Of a DNA stretch of 64,000 bases, positions 17,333-26,606 are shown one piece after another. The translations under genes and the position numbers were made by a program. Position 1 is the first letter of the stretch, and each line of letters starts with the position of its first letter. The stretch is taken from positions 16,659-80,658 of the forward strand of contig JALNWK010000004.1 in assembly GCA_023230925.1 (NCBI GenBank), given 5' to 3'. A model generated the notes under the pieces. That model ran no database searches and was not told where the DNA came from. It was given only the letters and a program-made list of their open reading frames with translations. The stretch comes from Limnochordia bacterium (lineage in GTDB: Bacteria > Bacillota > Limnochordia > DUMW01).

Positions 17333-18818
17333 GGCAAATCCACCACACTTTCCCTTCTCTTCTGAGAAGTTTTTGGGACTCCACAGGACCCCAGGTCCCA
17401 GCCGCGTAACTTGGTATTTCCTTGCGTTCCTTCTTCCAAAGGTCTAGAATCGGTTGTACATACTCCCAGGTTGCTTCCACCTCATCCCAGCGGGTAAACA
17501 AAGCAGCATCTCCAACCAATACATCGTGAAGCAACCGTTCATAGGCCTCGGGGGAGTTTTCCGGGTAATCACAGTTCTGGCAGAAGAACATAGTGGCGGG
17601 ATTAATGGTCAAGTCCGCTCCCGCTTCCTTGACATTAAACTGGAAGGCCACCCCCTCCTCCGGCTGAATCTTAATGATCAATACATTGGGTTCTAGTTCC
17701 TGGAATGCGGGAAACCCACTGATTGTTTCATTGGGCTTAAACTGCACCACAACCTGGGCAAAGCGTTGGGGAAGTCGTTTACCCGTGCGCAGATAAAAGG
17801 GAACATCCCGCCAACGATCGTTGTCGATATAAGCTTTCATGGCTACAAAGGTCTCCATGTTTGATGTGGGATTTACCCATTCCTCCTGACGGTAGCCCTT
17901 CACCGCACTACCGTCAATGGTGCCCGGACCATATTGACCTCGTATAACTTGGGTGAGAATCGTCTCCGCAGTCAGCGGCCGTAGGGCTTTGATCACCCGT
18001 ACCTTTTCATCCCGTAAAGCATCCGCCCCAAGGCCCAAGGGTGGTTCCATGGCGGTAAATGCCAGAAGCTGCATCAGATGGTTTTGCACCATATCTCGCA
18101 GGGCTCCGGCCCGTTCATAGTACCTTCCCCGATGGCCAATTCCCACGGATTCATTGACTTGAATCTGGATATGATCCACATACTTACCGTTCCATAGAGG
18201 TTCAAACACTGAATTGGCCAGCCTAATCATCATGATATTCTGTAGCATTTCCTTGCCTAGGTAGTGGTCTATACGAAAGATTGCTTCCTCAGCGAATACC
18301 GAAGTCAAATCTGCCTGAAGGGCCTGAGCCGACAACACATCCCACCCGAAGGGCTTTTCCAGTACAACCCGGCTATTATTGGACATACCGGCGCCATGCA
18401 GGTTTTTCACTGTAGGAGAGAAGACTTCTGGGGGAACAGCCATGTAGAAGATCCTTTGTCTTTGCGAGTCTCGATCTAATTGATCGAGATAGAGTCGTAG
18501 TTTCTCAAAACTAGGTTGCTCTGTCAAATCCAAGGATTGGTAGGAGAATAGCTTCAGGAATTCTATCTCCAAGGGCTCAGCAGTCTTCCTGGAATGGTTA
18601 AGTACGCATTTTTCCACCAAGTGGCGAAACTCCTCCTGGCTTTCCTCTCGCCGACCAATGCCCACAACGGCAATCTCACTTGGCAGTTGTCCTAACCTGT
18701 GAAGATTATACAAAGCTGGGTAGAGTTTCCGACAGGCTAGATCACCGGTTCCGCCAAAGATAACCAGAATACTTGGCTGTGGTAGAACCTTCTCTTGGAA
18801 TGAAAACAAGGTCTTCAC
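17298..18818 (-). CDS. zwf: Glucose-6-phosphate 1-dehydrogenase
   Basis: 506 residues, the normal length. It oxidises glucose 6-phosphate to 6-phosphogluconolactone with NAD(P)+. The N-terminal nucleotide site is LVIFGGTGDLACRKLYPALY, the active-site signature RIDHYLGKEMLQN, and YLRTGKRLPQR binds substrate in the C-terminal domain. The GTG start at 18818 follows the gnd stop by four bases, and the next gene overlaps its end, so gnd, zwf and the cyclase gene form one operon. A separate 6-phosphogluconolactonase is not seen in the window. Confidence 0.96.
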   Translation of the reverse strand: MKTLFSFQEKVLPQPSILVIFGGTGDLACRKLYPALYNLHRLGQLPSEIAVVGIGRREESQEEFRHLVEKCVLNHSRKTAEPLEIEFLKLFSYQSLDLTEQPSFEKLRLYLDQLDRDSQRQRIFYMAVPPEVFSPTVKNLHGAGMSNNSRVVLEKPFGWDVLSAQALQADLTSVFAEEAIFRIDHYLGKEMLQNIMMIRLANSVFEPLWNGKYVDHIQIQVNESVGIGHRGRYYERAGALRDMVQNHLMQLLAFTAMEPPLGLGADALRDEKVRVIKALRPLTAETILTQVIRGQYGPGTIDGSAVKGYRQEEWVNPTSNMETFVAMKAYIDNDRWRDVPFYLRTGKRLPQRFAQVVVQFKPNETISGFPAFQELEPNVLIIKIQPEEGVAFQFNVKEAGADLTINPATMFFCQNCDYPENSPEAYERLLHDVLVGDAALFTRWDEVEATWEYVQPILDLWKKERKEIPSYAAGTWGPVESQKLLRREGKVWWICREDSLRCFDDH

Positions 18819-18822
18819 CGTC

Positions 18823-20241
18823 CTAATCCTTTTGCCAGTCGGTATGAAAGATCCCTGGTTTATCCACTCTTCGATAGGTATGAGAGCCGAAGTAGTCCCT
18901 TTGGGCCTGGATCAAGCTGGCACCAGAACGACTCGTTCTATAGGCATCATAGTAGCCTAAGGCCGACCCCATGGCAGAAACTGCAATACCAGCCTCTACT
19001 GCCAAGCTAACACATTTGCGCCATCCGGCCTGGGCTCTACCTAAGGCTTGGATAAAGGGTTCGGCGATCAGAAGGTTGGACACAACGGGTTCTTGAGCGT
19101 AGGCCATCGCGATTGGATCCAACAGACGAGACCGGATAATACAGCCACTACGCCAGATCCGCGCAACAGTCTGCAAATTTAGATCCCACTGGAACTCCTT
19201 TGAGGCCATCCCGAGCAATGCAAAGCCCTGAGCATAGATGCAGATCATCGATGCATAGAGCCCTTCACGAATATAATTAATAACACCCTGGGAGCTCTCT
19301 ACTGCAATCGGGGCTGCACCTGGAAGAAGTTTCGATGCAGTCTGCCTTTGGATATGTAGTGTAGAGATATACCGGGCATAGAGAGCCTCGGCTAAAGTAG
19401 GGGTGGCCACGCCCAACTGCAAGGACTGTTCCACAGTCCACATTCCCGTCCCCTTCTGCTCTGCTGCATCCAAAATAACATCCACAAGAGGACGATCCAG
19501 CACTTTGTCTGTTTTCCGCAAAATATGGACCGTTATTTCCATAAGATAGGCGCCAAGCTCGGTCTCGTTCCATCGATGAAAAACCTCAGCAATGTCCTTT
19601 GTGCCCATGTTCAGTACATACCGCATGAGTGCATAGGCTTCAGCAATGGCCTGCATAAGGGCATATTCAATCCCATTATGGACCATTTTAACAAAATGGC
19701 CGGTGCCACCAGGACCTAGATAGGCGCAACAGGGTATTTGGTCTTCGGCCTTTGCCGCAATATCTGTAAGAATAGGAGCTACTAGATCATAGGCCTGTGG
19801 CTCACCGCCGGGCATGATACTCGGTCCATAACGGGCCCCTTCTTCACCACCGGAGATCCCAACACCTAGGTAATACACACCTTGCTTGCCTAAGATGTCC
19901 TCCCTATGCATTGTGTCTTTGAAATATGAATTGCCTCCATCAAGGACCACATCACCGGGCCCAAGCATCCCGGACAACTCTTTTAGCACATCATCCACCG
20001 CAGTGGCTCTTACCATCAACAGGATCCGCCGCGGTCTGGATAAGGATGTCACAAATTCGGGGAGGGTGTAAAAAGGAGTAATTGACAAAGGCCCAGTATT
20101 TTCCATAAAGGCACGGGTCCGGGCCTTTGTTCGGTTGTAGACACTAACCGTATACCCATGTTCCGCTATGTTCAAGGCCAGGTTCTGCCCCATCACTGCC
20201 AAGCCCACAACTCCAATATCCGCCAGTGACATCGCATCCAT
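18823..20241 (-). CDS. gnd: 6-phosphogluconate dehydrogenase, decarboxylating
   Basis: 472 residues, the size of the long dimeric form. It converts 6-phosphogluconate to ribulose 5-phosphate, CO2 and NAD(P)H. Visible blocks are the Rossmann motif VGLAVMGQNLALNIAEHGY, NRTKAR, GISGGEEGARYGPSIMPGG, and the catalytic HFVKMVHNGIEYALMQ with Lys and Asn. The C-terminal KPGIFHTDW tail is also conserved. First gene of the gnd-zwf-cyclase operon; together with Zwf it completes the oxidative pentose phosphate branch except for the lactonase step. Confidence 0.96.
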   Translation of the reverse strand: MDAMSLADIGVVGLAVMGQNLALNIAEHGYTVSVYNRTKARTRAFMENTGPLSITPFYTLPEFVTSLSRPRRILLMVRATAVDDVLKELSGMLGPGDVVLDGGNSYFKDTMHREDILGKQGVYYLGVGISGGEEGARYGPSIMPGGEPQAYDLVAPILTDIAAKAEDQIPCCAYLGPGGTGHFVKMVHNGIEYALMQAIAEAYALMRYVLNMGTKDIAEVFHRWNETELGAYLMEITVHILRKTDKVLDRPLVDVILDAAEQKGTGMWTVEQSLQLGVATPTLAEALYARYISTLHIQRQTASKLLPGAAPIAVESSQGVINYIREGLYASMICIYAQGFALLGMASKEFQWDLNLQTVARIWRSGCIIRSRLLDPIAMAYAQEPVVSNLLIAEPFIQALGRAQAGWRKCVSLAVEAGIAVSAMGSALGYYDAYRTSRSGASLIQAQRDYFGSHTYRRVDKPGIFHTDWQKD

Positions 20242-20322
20242 CCTTTCTAGATGCTAGGTTCTCCATAAACCAGAAGGTCCATGCAGACGTCTCTCCCAGA
20301 CAAACAATCCTCAGGATAGTGT

Positions 20323-21726
20323 CTATTGCCCACTTGCGGCAACGGCATCATCGGCTGTAAACACAACCCAGTCTGCCCCAGTATTGGGCTCAGTGTCCAG
20401 AATTACTTCCTGGTTCTCCAGATTATCTAGAAGTCCCGGTCGATGGTGCTTAAGGTATTCTCCATAGTATTCCTTGGACAAAGCGGCAATGAATTCCTCG
20501 ACTTTACACTTCTTTACCAAAGCAACAGCGCATCCTCCAAACCCCGCGCCAGTAAGCCGGGCGCCAAGCGCCCCATGTTTGAGGGCTAACGATACCAATT
20601 TGTCCAACTCAGGACAGCTGATCGCATAATCCTTGGCACAGGACACGTGGGATTGATTCATTAGAACACCAAAGCGTTCAGCATCCCCGTCTCTAAGATA
20701 TCTAAAGGCCTGTCTTACACGTATTCCCTCACTTAGAACGTGACGAAATCTCTCTAAAAGGGCAAATCCTGAATCGGGTACATCAAGCAGCTCATCGCGT
20801 CCACCGGTCCGCATGTGCTCCTGGGTAAACTCCTCCAAAGATAGCCCCAGTTCCTCGGCCGTTGCTGCCGGTGTCCAAGTCCTAGATAGGATCCGTTGCG
20901 CACAACCGAGTAGCTCATCGGGTTTACCCCCATACTTAGCCAGTAGCTCACCCATATTCTGTGCCTTGCCTCCATTAACGTGGCGGGAAATAATCTGTGC
21001 GGCTAATCCACTTTCCTTAGCCCGCATGTTAAACGACAGTCTCACTCTTTCTGTCTTCGGAGCCTTAACCAGACTGTTTAAGATCACAACACGATAGTCC
21101 TTTGGCATCGGCACCAGTTCCGTATCTAGTTCGGGATAAAACTCGATCTTCAAGGCGCAATCCCGTTCTCCTAACATACAGATGGCTTGATCCATGCCCC
21201 CACCCGCGGTACCAACATATCTTTCTGCCTTGGCCATACTCTCAGCCATCAATTTGCGTGAAATGGGCATTTGGTTAACCAGCGCAAAGGCCAAGCCAAT
21301 AGATACCACTAAGGCTGATGATGAGCTCAACCCGGCTGCCTTGGGGATATCCCCATCTACTATTACCGACAGACCTTTAAACTGAAACCGAGGGTTCTTC
21401 TCTAAAGTAGTATCAACAATTCGCCAAACCGCAGCTTTCGCATAGTTGCCCCAATCACCCGTTGGGTAAGGGGGAATCTCAGGTTCAATGGCAAATTCCC
21501 TCGGTGGAAAACTTTTGTTCATATTGTACAAAACAACCTTTTCATCGTCCCGGGGGGCAAAGGCTGTACGAATCGACCTGGAAATGGCCATGGGCAGTAC
21601 AGGTAGTCCGTTGTAATCCGTATGCTCACCGATTAGGTTCACCCGACCGGGTACCCGAGTTATGCCGTAGGGACGCTCCCCGGGAAACCGCACGCAAAAC
21701 GAATTCAAAAGTAGCTTATCGTCCAT
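20323..21726 (-). CDS. galK: GHMP-family galactokinase-like sugar kinase
   Basis: About 467 residues, longer than the usual ~390. The galactokinase signature RVPGRVNLIGEHTDYNGLPV lies near residue 25, the ATP loop GLSSSSALVVSIGLA around 140, the catalytic GGGMDQAICMLGE near 180, and the third motif ARLTGAGFGGCAVALV near the end. The extra length lies mainly in a helical insert around residues 240-310, so another sugar (for example galacturonate or arabinose) is possible. The start is ATG 21726 or TTG 21732; no good ribosome site is next to either. The neighbouring sugar nucleotidyltransferase suggests a kinase-pyrophosphorylase salvage pair making a nucleotide sugar. Confidence 0.85.
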   Translation of the reverse strand: MDDKLLLNSFCVRFPGERPYGITRVPGRVNLIGEHTDYNGLPVLPMAISRSIRTAFAPRDDEKVVLYNMNKSFPPREFAIEPEIPPYPTGDWGNYAKAAVWRIVDTTLEKNPRFQFKGLSVIVDGDIPKAAGLSSSSALVVSIGLAFALVNQMPISRKLMAESMAKAERYVGTAGGGMDQAICMLGERDCALKIEFYPELDTELVPMPKDYRVVILNSLVKAPKTERVRLSFNMRAKESGLAAQIISRHVNGGKAQNMGELLAKYGGKPDELLGCAQRILSRTWTPAATAEELGLSLEEFTQEHMRTGGRDELLDVPDSGFALLERFRHVLSEGIRVRQAFRYLRDGDAERFGVLMNQSHVSCAKDYAISCPELDKLVSLALKHGALGARLTGAGFGGCAVALVKKCKVEEFIAALSKEYYGEYLKHHRPGLLDNLENQEVILDTEPNTGADWVVFTADDAVAASGQ

Positions 21727-21810
21727 GTACAACTATTGGGCAACAATACTTTGCTTGCCCCTCCTCCTTCTGCCTCGAATGTATTTATGCAAAGATGCTC
21801 CTCTACCACT

Positions 21811-22536
21811 TTAGTCCTCCTGCTGAAGCAAGCCTTGGATTCTCTCTAGTTCCTCTACCGTACCAATATCGCCCCAATGGCCGCTCAACTGATAGGCAAA
21901 GAGCTTTCCCTGGTCCGCAAGCATATCGGCAATGGCGGCAGATAACTCATATTCTCCCCGTACCGAGGGAGTGAGTCGACCTGTATAGTCGAAGATTCGG
22001 GGTGAAAAAATGAAAAGACCCGCATTGTTCCATTTGGTAGTAGAGGTACCCTTCGGGGGCTTTTCTTGGATCTTTGTAACTTGCTTCTTCCCATCAAAAT
22101 ATACCGCTGCCCCGGCGCAGGGGTCTTCAACCCAGTTTACTGCCAAAAGGCAATCATAGTCCTGGCTGTTCCAGGCTCGAACCATGTATTGGTAATCCTT
22201 GGGCGAAATTACGATGTCACCGTAAGTCATCAGGAAAGGTGCATCATCTACCAATTCTCTGGTGAGGTGTAAAGCTGAGCCTGTACCATCTAAGGTCTTC
22301 TGATATACATATTCTATGCCAACACCAAGGGCACTGCCATCCTCAAGTAGTTCCTTAATCATCTCCCCTTGATAACCAATAACAACCACAAACTCGCGAA
22401 TACCTGCTGTTTTAAGACCCTTTATAATATGTTCGAGACAAGTCTCATCACCAATCTCCATCAACGCTTTAGGGCGATCCTTAGTCAACCCTTTAAGGCG
22501 TGTCCCTTTACCAGCGGCTAGAATAACTGCCTTCAT
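21811..22536 (-). CDS. Sugar-phosphate nucleotidyltransferase
   Basis: 241 residues from ATG 22536; the frame reaches 22584, but GGAGG upstream and the MKAVILAAGKGTRL start favour 22536. The signature ILAAGKGTRLKGLTKDRPKA binds NTP, and FLMTYGDIVIS holds the metal-binding Asp of the NTP-transferase fold. SGHWGDIGTVEEL near the end is the usual sugar-phosphate segment. No left-handed helix domain follows, so this is a single-domain pyrophosphorylase. It lies 84 bases upstream of the galactokinase-like gene in the same direction and probably activates its sugar 1-phosphate product. Confidence 0.88.
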   Translation of the reverse strand: MKAVILAAGKGTRLKGLTKDRPKALMEIGDETCLEHIIKGLKTAGIREFVVVIGYQGEMIKELLEDGSALGVGIEYVYQKTLDGTGSALHLTRELVDDAPFLMTYGDIVISPKDYQYMVRAWNSQDYDCLLAVNWVEDPCAGAAVYFDGKKQVTKIQEKPPKGTSTTKWNNAGLFIFSPRIFDYTGRLTPSVRGEYELSAAIADMLADQGKLFAYQLSGHWGDIGTVEELERIQGLLQQED

Positions 22537-22774
22537 TCTGATCTGATCCTCCGCTTCTTCTATCCACACGGTTATGCGTGCCAAACAGAACAGATTCTAT
22601 GTATCACCGCTTGTCCCAACGGACAGTAAACTGCCCTTGGGGAAAACGGTTTCATCCAAACTGGTTTGGCATATTATTCTTTTTCGCCAAGATGGATCCT
22701 TTACCCTTCCAAGAAGTCCAAATTCGTAGCTTTCGTTAAGAAGACCATTGCTCCTTGAGAAATCGAATTTACGG

Positions 22775-23224
22775 TCAACTTTCACATAACATTGCCCGCA
22801 TTCGCTTCTCAAAGGAGATATCATCGTCTTTACTCCGAGCTTGGGGTCCTTTGGTTCTGCCCCCGCCCCGGCGCACCTTTGCTTTCTTATACCGCTCATC
22901 CAACATGAAATCAATGTTATCTGAGGTGTACTCCCGGCCCTTAAAAGATACAGCTCGACCCTGTCGTCCTAAAACCAAAGCAGCCAACCCCCAGTCCTGA
23001 GTGAGCACAATATCCCCCGGTTCCACCCGGTTAACTACTGCAAAATCCGCTTCATCCTTGCCATCACCCACCGTGATATGGCAGGGACTATCTATGTGAT
23101 GGTTAAAGGATGATACGGTAATGAGCGTCATCCCGTATTCTTGACTTAGCCTAATCAGAATTTCTAGGGCACCCTTCGGACAGGCATCGGCATCAACAAT
23201 TAGCTTTGCTGTGCTAATAATCAT
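22775..23224 (-). CDS. YaiI/YqxD-family (UPF0178, DUF188) protein
   Basis: 149 residues from ATG 23224, preceded by AAAGGGG; the frame extends to 23272. Diagnostic blocks are IVDADACPKGALEILIRL, SSFNHHI, VGDGKDEADFAVVNRVEPGD and IVLTQDWGLAALVLGRQGR, a PIN-like acidic core with conserved Asp residues. The basic tail RRGGGRTKGPQARSKDD is typical. The family is widespread with no settled function; nucleic-acid processing is a guess from the fold. Confidence 0.9.
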   Translation of the reverse strand: MIISTAKLIVDADACPKGALEILIRLSQEYGMTLITVSSFNHHIDSPCHITVGDGKDEADFAVVNRVEPGDIVLTQDWGLAALVLGRQGRAVSFKGREYTSDNIDFMLDERYKKAKVRRGGGRTKGPQARSKDDDISFEKRMRAMLCES

Positions 23225-23294
23225 CACCCCTTTGAGATTATACCATATAAGGAGAGGAATCCCTGCCGCCAAGACTTTTCATTTCGGGCTCTAC

Positions 23295-23331
23295 GTAAAA
23301 AAAGCTCCTTTACCCTGTGGGTAAAGGAGCT
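23295..23331 (-). terminator. Strong intrinsic terminator
   Basis: A 12-bp perfect stem (AGCTCCTTTACC with GGTAAAGGAGCT, 23303-23314 and 23320-23331) with a five-base loop. On the minus strand it is followed by seven T residues. It lies just beyond the zinc-ribbon gene stop and ends that transcript. Confidence 0.88.
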
Positions 23332-23344
23332 AAAACTTCAGCGA

Positions 23345-23650
23345 TTAGTATCTGCTTCTTTTTTGGGAATAGCACTCCCGGCAGTAGACTGGCCGGTCAC
23401 CACTGGGCTGAAATGGTACTTGAGTTTTTGCGCCACATGAAGCACAAACAGCGTCATGCATTTCACGCTGTGCGGACCTACCGCCTTGCCTTGAACTACC
23501 ATTGCGTTGCTGCTTCCTAGCTGCTCGACATTGGGGACAACGAGTAGGCTCGTTTGTGAATCCCTTTTCTGCGTAAAACTCTTGCTCCGATGCTGTGAAC
23601 TCAAAATCTGCTCCACAGTCGCGACACGTTAAGGTTTTGTCCTGATACAT
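23345..23650 (-). CDS. Small zinc-ribbon protein
   Basis: 101 residues from ATG 23650, with GAGGAG at 23661-23666; an upstream in-frame GTG would overlap that site. Two zinc knuckles are visible: LTCRDCGADFEFTASEQEFY with CPQC about 20 residues later, and VCASCGAKTQVPF with VYCRECY near the end. This is the two-ribbon arrangement of a common conserved bacterial family, first half zinc-ribbon (YAEKGFTNEPTRCPQC), second half CxxC. It is basic in the linker, which suggests nucleic-acid contact. It has its own terminator and is monocistronic. Function unknown. Confidence 0.87.
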   Translation of the reverse strand: MYQDKTLTCRDCGADFEFTASEQEFYAEKGFTNEPTRCPQCRAARKQQRNGSSRQGGRSAQREMHDAVCASCGAKTQVPFQPSGDRPVYCRECYSQKRSRY

Positions 23651-23843
23651 ATGGGGTATACTCCTCACAAAGGTTTATTGCCCAAGACAGTAAGGATTTA
23701 ACTTATTTTCCCCGAACAATAAACCAAGGCGAGGAGGGACAAATAATGTTCCATCACTATTCTGTCAACTTGAGCTCTTGCATTATATCATGTGCTCAGT
23801 CAAAAGTAAATATACAGCTGGCCTAATTATTGAACAGATGCTA

Positions 23844-23902
23844 AAGATTAGCAGAACTATCTCACAAATCGAAGGCATACGGCCTAGACAGTATTTTACC
23901 TC
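23844..23902. repeat. Dispersed repeat, copy 1
   Basis: The first 36 bases (23844-23879) match 32036-32071 at 34 positions; after a small indel the similarity resumes (AGTATxTTACCTC). It ends five bases before the left inverted repeat of the IS1634 element. In copy 2 the same sequence forms the upstream region of an oxidoreductase gene, so the IS may have landed in a related leader. Confidence 0.7.
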
Positions 23903-24055
23903 GTTCGTTTAACAGTTGCTTAACTCCCGCATGCTAAAACGGGCATTGGTACAACGCCATTTGGGCGTTTTTTATTGTCAAATTTGATTCCTTTTTAGGT
24001 TGCATATGGTTGAAGATTAGTATAATTAGAGGGCTATGGAAAGGCGGGTGTCAAC

Positions 24056-25834
24056 ATGTTCCTCAAGACGACAAAACAGAAAAACGGGCGCATTAACCTA
24101 AGCATTGTTCATGGTTTTAGAGATCCCGTGACTAAGAAAGTAAAACATAAGGTCTTAGAGAATCTCGGCTATGTGGATGAGTATCTAGACCTTTATGCGG
24201 ACCCCGTGGCACATTTTAGAGAGGTTGTCCGTCTTCGAAATCAGGAGATGAAAGAAGCAGAAGCCGCAAAGGAAATTCCATTGGGATCGGTTTCTACAGA
24301 TGAACTAATGGATGTGAATGAGGACACCATGCACCATCTCGGGTTTTTGCCTTTAAGCTCCGTTTACCATGAACTAAAGTTGGATCAGTTTCTTGTCAAT
24401 CGGCAGCGAAGCCTGGAAATGGACTATTCGCTAAATGACGTTATGCAGCTTTTGGTGTACACACGTGTGCTTGCTCCAGGGTCTAAGTGGTCCAGTTTCC
24501 TGCAAAAGGACAAATTGGCAAGACCGTTCAATTGCGATTGGTACGATATTTACCGCGCCCTGGACTATTTCGCGTCCTTTCGCGAGGATCTCCTCCTTCA
24601 CCTGCACGAGCAGGTACGAATCAATTACAACCGCCAAACCCACGTGGTTTTTTATGATGCTCCAAATTTCTATTTCGAGATTGACGAAGAAGATGATTTT
24701 CGCCGTAGAGGCGCCTGCAAGCACAACACACGCAACCCCTTGGTTCAGATGGGTTTGCTTCTTGATGCCGATGCCATCCCGATTACGTTTCGTCTTTTTG
24801 AGGGGAATACCCATGACAGCCAGACAATGATGCCGCTAATGCAGGAGACACGCAAGTCCTATGGGCTGGGAAGGATCGTTACTGTTGCTGACAAGGGTTT
24901 GAACAGTGGCGACAACGTGGCATTTCTCATGGCAAGGGGTGACGGCTTCATTTTCTCACAAAGAATACGAGGGGCTGATCAAGAGCTCCAAAGGTATGTC
25001 TTTGATCCGGAAGGCTACATAGAAGTGCAAGGTGTGGTGAAACAGGCCAATGCATGGGCTGAAAAAGCTGGCAACCAGGATGCACCTGTTTTTCGTATAA
25101 AGTCCAGGTCCTATCCACAGGAATTTTGGGTAACGCACGCCGATGGCAAAAAACGCAAAGTCCCTCTAGATGTGAAGCAAGTTGTTTGTTACAACGAACA
25201 ATACGCCAGACGACAAAAACATAAACGAGCTGAGGTCCTCGAAAAAGCCCAAAAAATAGTAGACCACCCCAAACACTACAACAAGAAGGACGCAACCGGG
25301 GCCCTTCGCTACGTCAGGGATATTGAATACAATCCCGAGACAGGTGAGTGCGTAAGCACTAAACGCATCCCCTATTTGGATCTGGATAGAATCGCCGAGG
25401 ACGAAAAATATGATGGCTACTATGTGCTTATTACAAGCGAAATAGGAATGCCTGATCACGAAGTTGCTAAAGCCTACCACGGACTTTGGGAGATAGAACG
25501 TAGCTTTCGAATTACAAAGACGAACCTCGAAAGCCGCCCGGTTTACGTTTCACGGGAAACGCGAATTGAAGCTCACTTTCTTACATGCTTCATAGCGTTA
25601 CTTAGCCTGAGACTTTTGTGCAAGCGGCTGGATGAGAAATATGCTCCTGAACAGGTGGTTAAGTCTCTAAAAAGATACCAGGCCTGCCATGTGAAAGACA
25701 ATGTTTTCAAGTTGACGTACTACGATCCCGTTATGCAGGACCTTGGCACGGCCCTAAACCTTACCCTTAACAGACGATTCCTGACAACCGGTGGACTACG
25801 ACAACTTGTAGCAGACAGCAAGAAAGATTCCTAG
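24056..25834 (+). CDS. IS1634-family DDE transposase
   Basis: 592 residues, full length for the family. The N terminus MFLKTTKQKNGRINLSIVHG with VLENLGYVDE is the standard IS1634 start. The catalytic triad is visible: VVFYDAPNFYFE (first Asp), IVTVADKGLNSG (second Asp) and WEIERSFRITKTNLESRPV (Glu in the Y-R-E-K-like block). ATG 24056 is preceded by AAAGGCGGG. No frameshift or internal stop is seen. Only this gene lies between the inverted repeats. Confidence 0.94.
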   Translation: MFLKTTKQKNGRINLSIVHGFRDPVTKKVKHKVLENLGYVDEYLDLYADPVAHFREVVRLRNQEMKEAEAAKEIPLGSVSTDELMDVNEDTMHHLGFLPLSSVYHELKLDQFLVNRQRSLEMDYSLNDVMQLLVYTRVLAPGSKWSSFLQKDKLARPFNCDWYDIYRALDYFASFREDLLLHLHEQVRINYNRQTHVVFYDAPNFYFEIDEEDDFRRRGACKHNTRNPLVQMGLLLDADAIPITFRLFEGNTHDSQTMMPLMQETRKSYGLGRIVTVADKGLNSGDNVAFLMARGDGFIFSQRIRGADQELQRYVFDPEGYIEVQGVVKQANAWAEKAGNQDAPVFRIKSRSYPQEFWVTHADGKKRKVPLDVKQVVCYNEQYARRQKHKRAEVLEKAQKIVDHPKHYNKKDATGALRYVRDIEYNPETGECVSTKRIPYLDLDRIAEDEKYDGYYVLITSEIGMPDHEVAKAYHGLWEIERSFRITKTNLESRPVYVSRETRIEAHFLTCFIALLSLRLLCKRLDEKYAPEQVVKSLKRYQACHVKDNVFKLTYYDPVMQDLGTALNLTLNRRFLTTGGLRQLVADSKKDS

Positions 25835-25861
25835 GATATACAACGCGTTCTGAATCCAAAG

Positions 25862-25904
25862 AAACCTCTGTGATCCCCTATTCGCAGGGGATACAGAGGT
25901 TTTT
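25862..25904 (+). terminator. Intrinsic terminator of the transposase gene
   Basis: AACCTCTGTGATCCCCT pairs with AGGGGATACAGAGGTT with one mismatch, followed by a T run, 28 bases after the transposase stop and inside the IS right end. Confidence 0.87.
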
Positions 25905-25921
25905 GCAATTCAACTGTTAAA

Positions 25922-26606
25922 GTCGAGAATATATCTGTATATCTATGATTCTTTTACCAGTATCTAGATCAAACGTCAACATCTGTTTTTTTGGAGCTTT
26001 TTGCGATGTGCTTGATTTACTAATTGAGTTGCAGGAATCTGGTAGTTATTGTCGAATATAGTCGAATATATATAATGATTACCAGTTAGCACTCGCTACT
26101 AAAATTGTTGATTCCACTCCCGGTGGCGCGTTCGAAGACGATGGTAACGCATGGTAATACTGTATAGCTATCAATGTAAAAATAAAACTGCCCCAAGCTC
26201 TTGTTCTCAGCTTAGGCATAGAACGATACAGTGAAATGAGTAGGGACCGTTCTGACAGCAAGGCATCTCTAAAGGCTAGACACGTCAACCTATTGGATAG
26301 TGTGTCGCAATTGGTTTGGCCATGCGAACAGCGTGCTACCCAGTGCGACCCGCATTCACAAAGATGCTATGAAATGTTAATACGAATAACCAAGAAAGCG
26401 TACCACTATCGGCTAGCGTTGCACGTTGGGTGCACGACATATTTGTCGTCCCGTCTCTTTCCGATCGGAAAATAGGTCGTGATCGTCTGTAAATCTCAAT
26501 TCTTAGACCGGAACTTAGTTCACTACCACTACCTGACCTTTACCGCAAGTTTAGCAACCAATAGTGCGGTGCCTGAACAAAAACAACATATAAAGAGGGT
26601 GAAAAC
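25922..26606. other. Noncoding region between the IS and the Cys-rich gene
   Basis: About 685 bases. No frame here has a ribosome site plus protein-like composition. The region holds a short direct repeat GTCGAATATA x2 at 26051-26070 in AT-rich DNA and probably the promoter of the 26607 locus close to its end, but I cannot place -35 and -10 boxes with confidence. Confidence 0.5.

Larger units (their letters stand above)
23908..25921 (+). mobile_element. IS1634-family insertion sequence
   Basis: An 11-bp inverted repeat bounds the element: TTTAACAGTTG at 23908-23918 and CAACTGTTAAA at 25911-25921. Inside are a small hairpin with a T6 tail at about 23953-23977, which could block incoming transcription, the transposase gene, and a strong terminator before the right end. 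I could not identify a target duplication in the flanks. It looks intact and could be active. Confidence 0.82.

Noticed and set aside
22579..22671. TGCCAAAC / GTTTGGCA inverted arms before the nucleotidyltransferase gene
   Set aside because: Eight-base arms 77 bases apart are expected by chance; no supporting context.
23953..23977. Hairpin with T6 tail read as the terminator of a host gene
   Set aside because: It lies inside the IS left end and no plus-strand gene precedes it; it is better seen as an IS-borne transcription block.
24948..25480. Minus-strand frames inside the transposase gene
   Set aside because: Shadows of a clearly coding plus-strand DDE transposase; hydrophobic composition comes from the antisense of charged codons.
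26049..26070. TTGTCGAATA similar to the inverted repeat near 51274, followed by a second GTCGAATA
   Set aside because: A short AT-rich match in a tandem context; probably chance without further copies near promoters.
26079..26475. Frames in the region after the IS (26079-26288 minus, 26236-26475 plus)
   Set aside because: No ribosome sites and no protein-like pattern; treated as noncoding.
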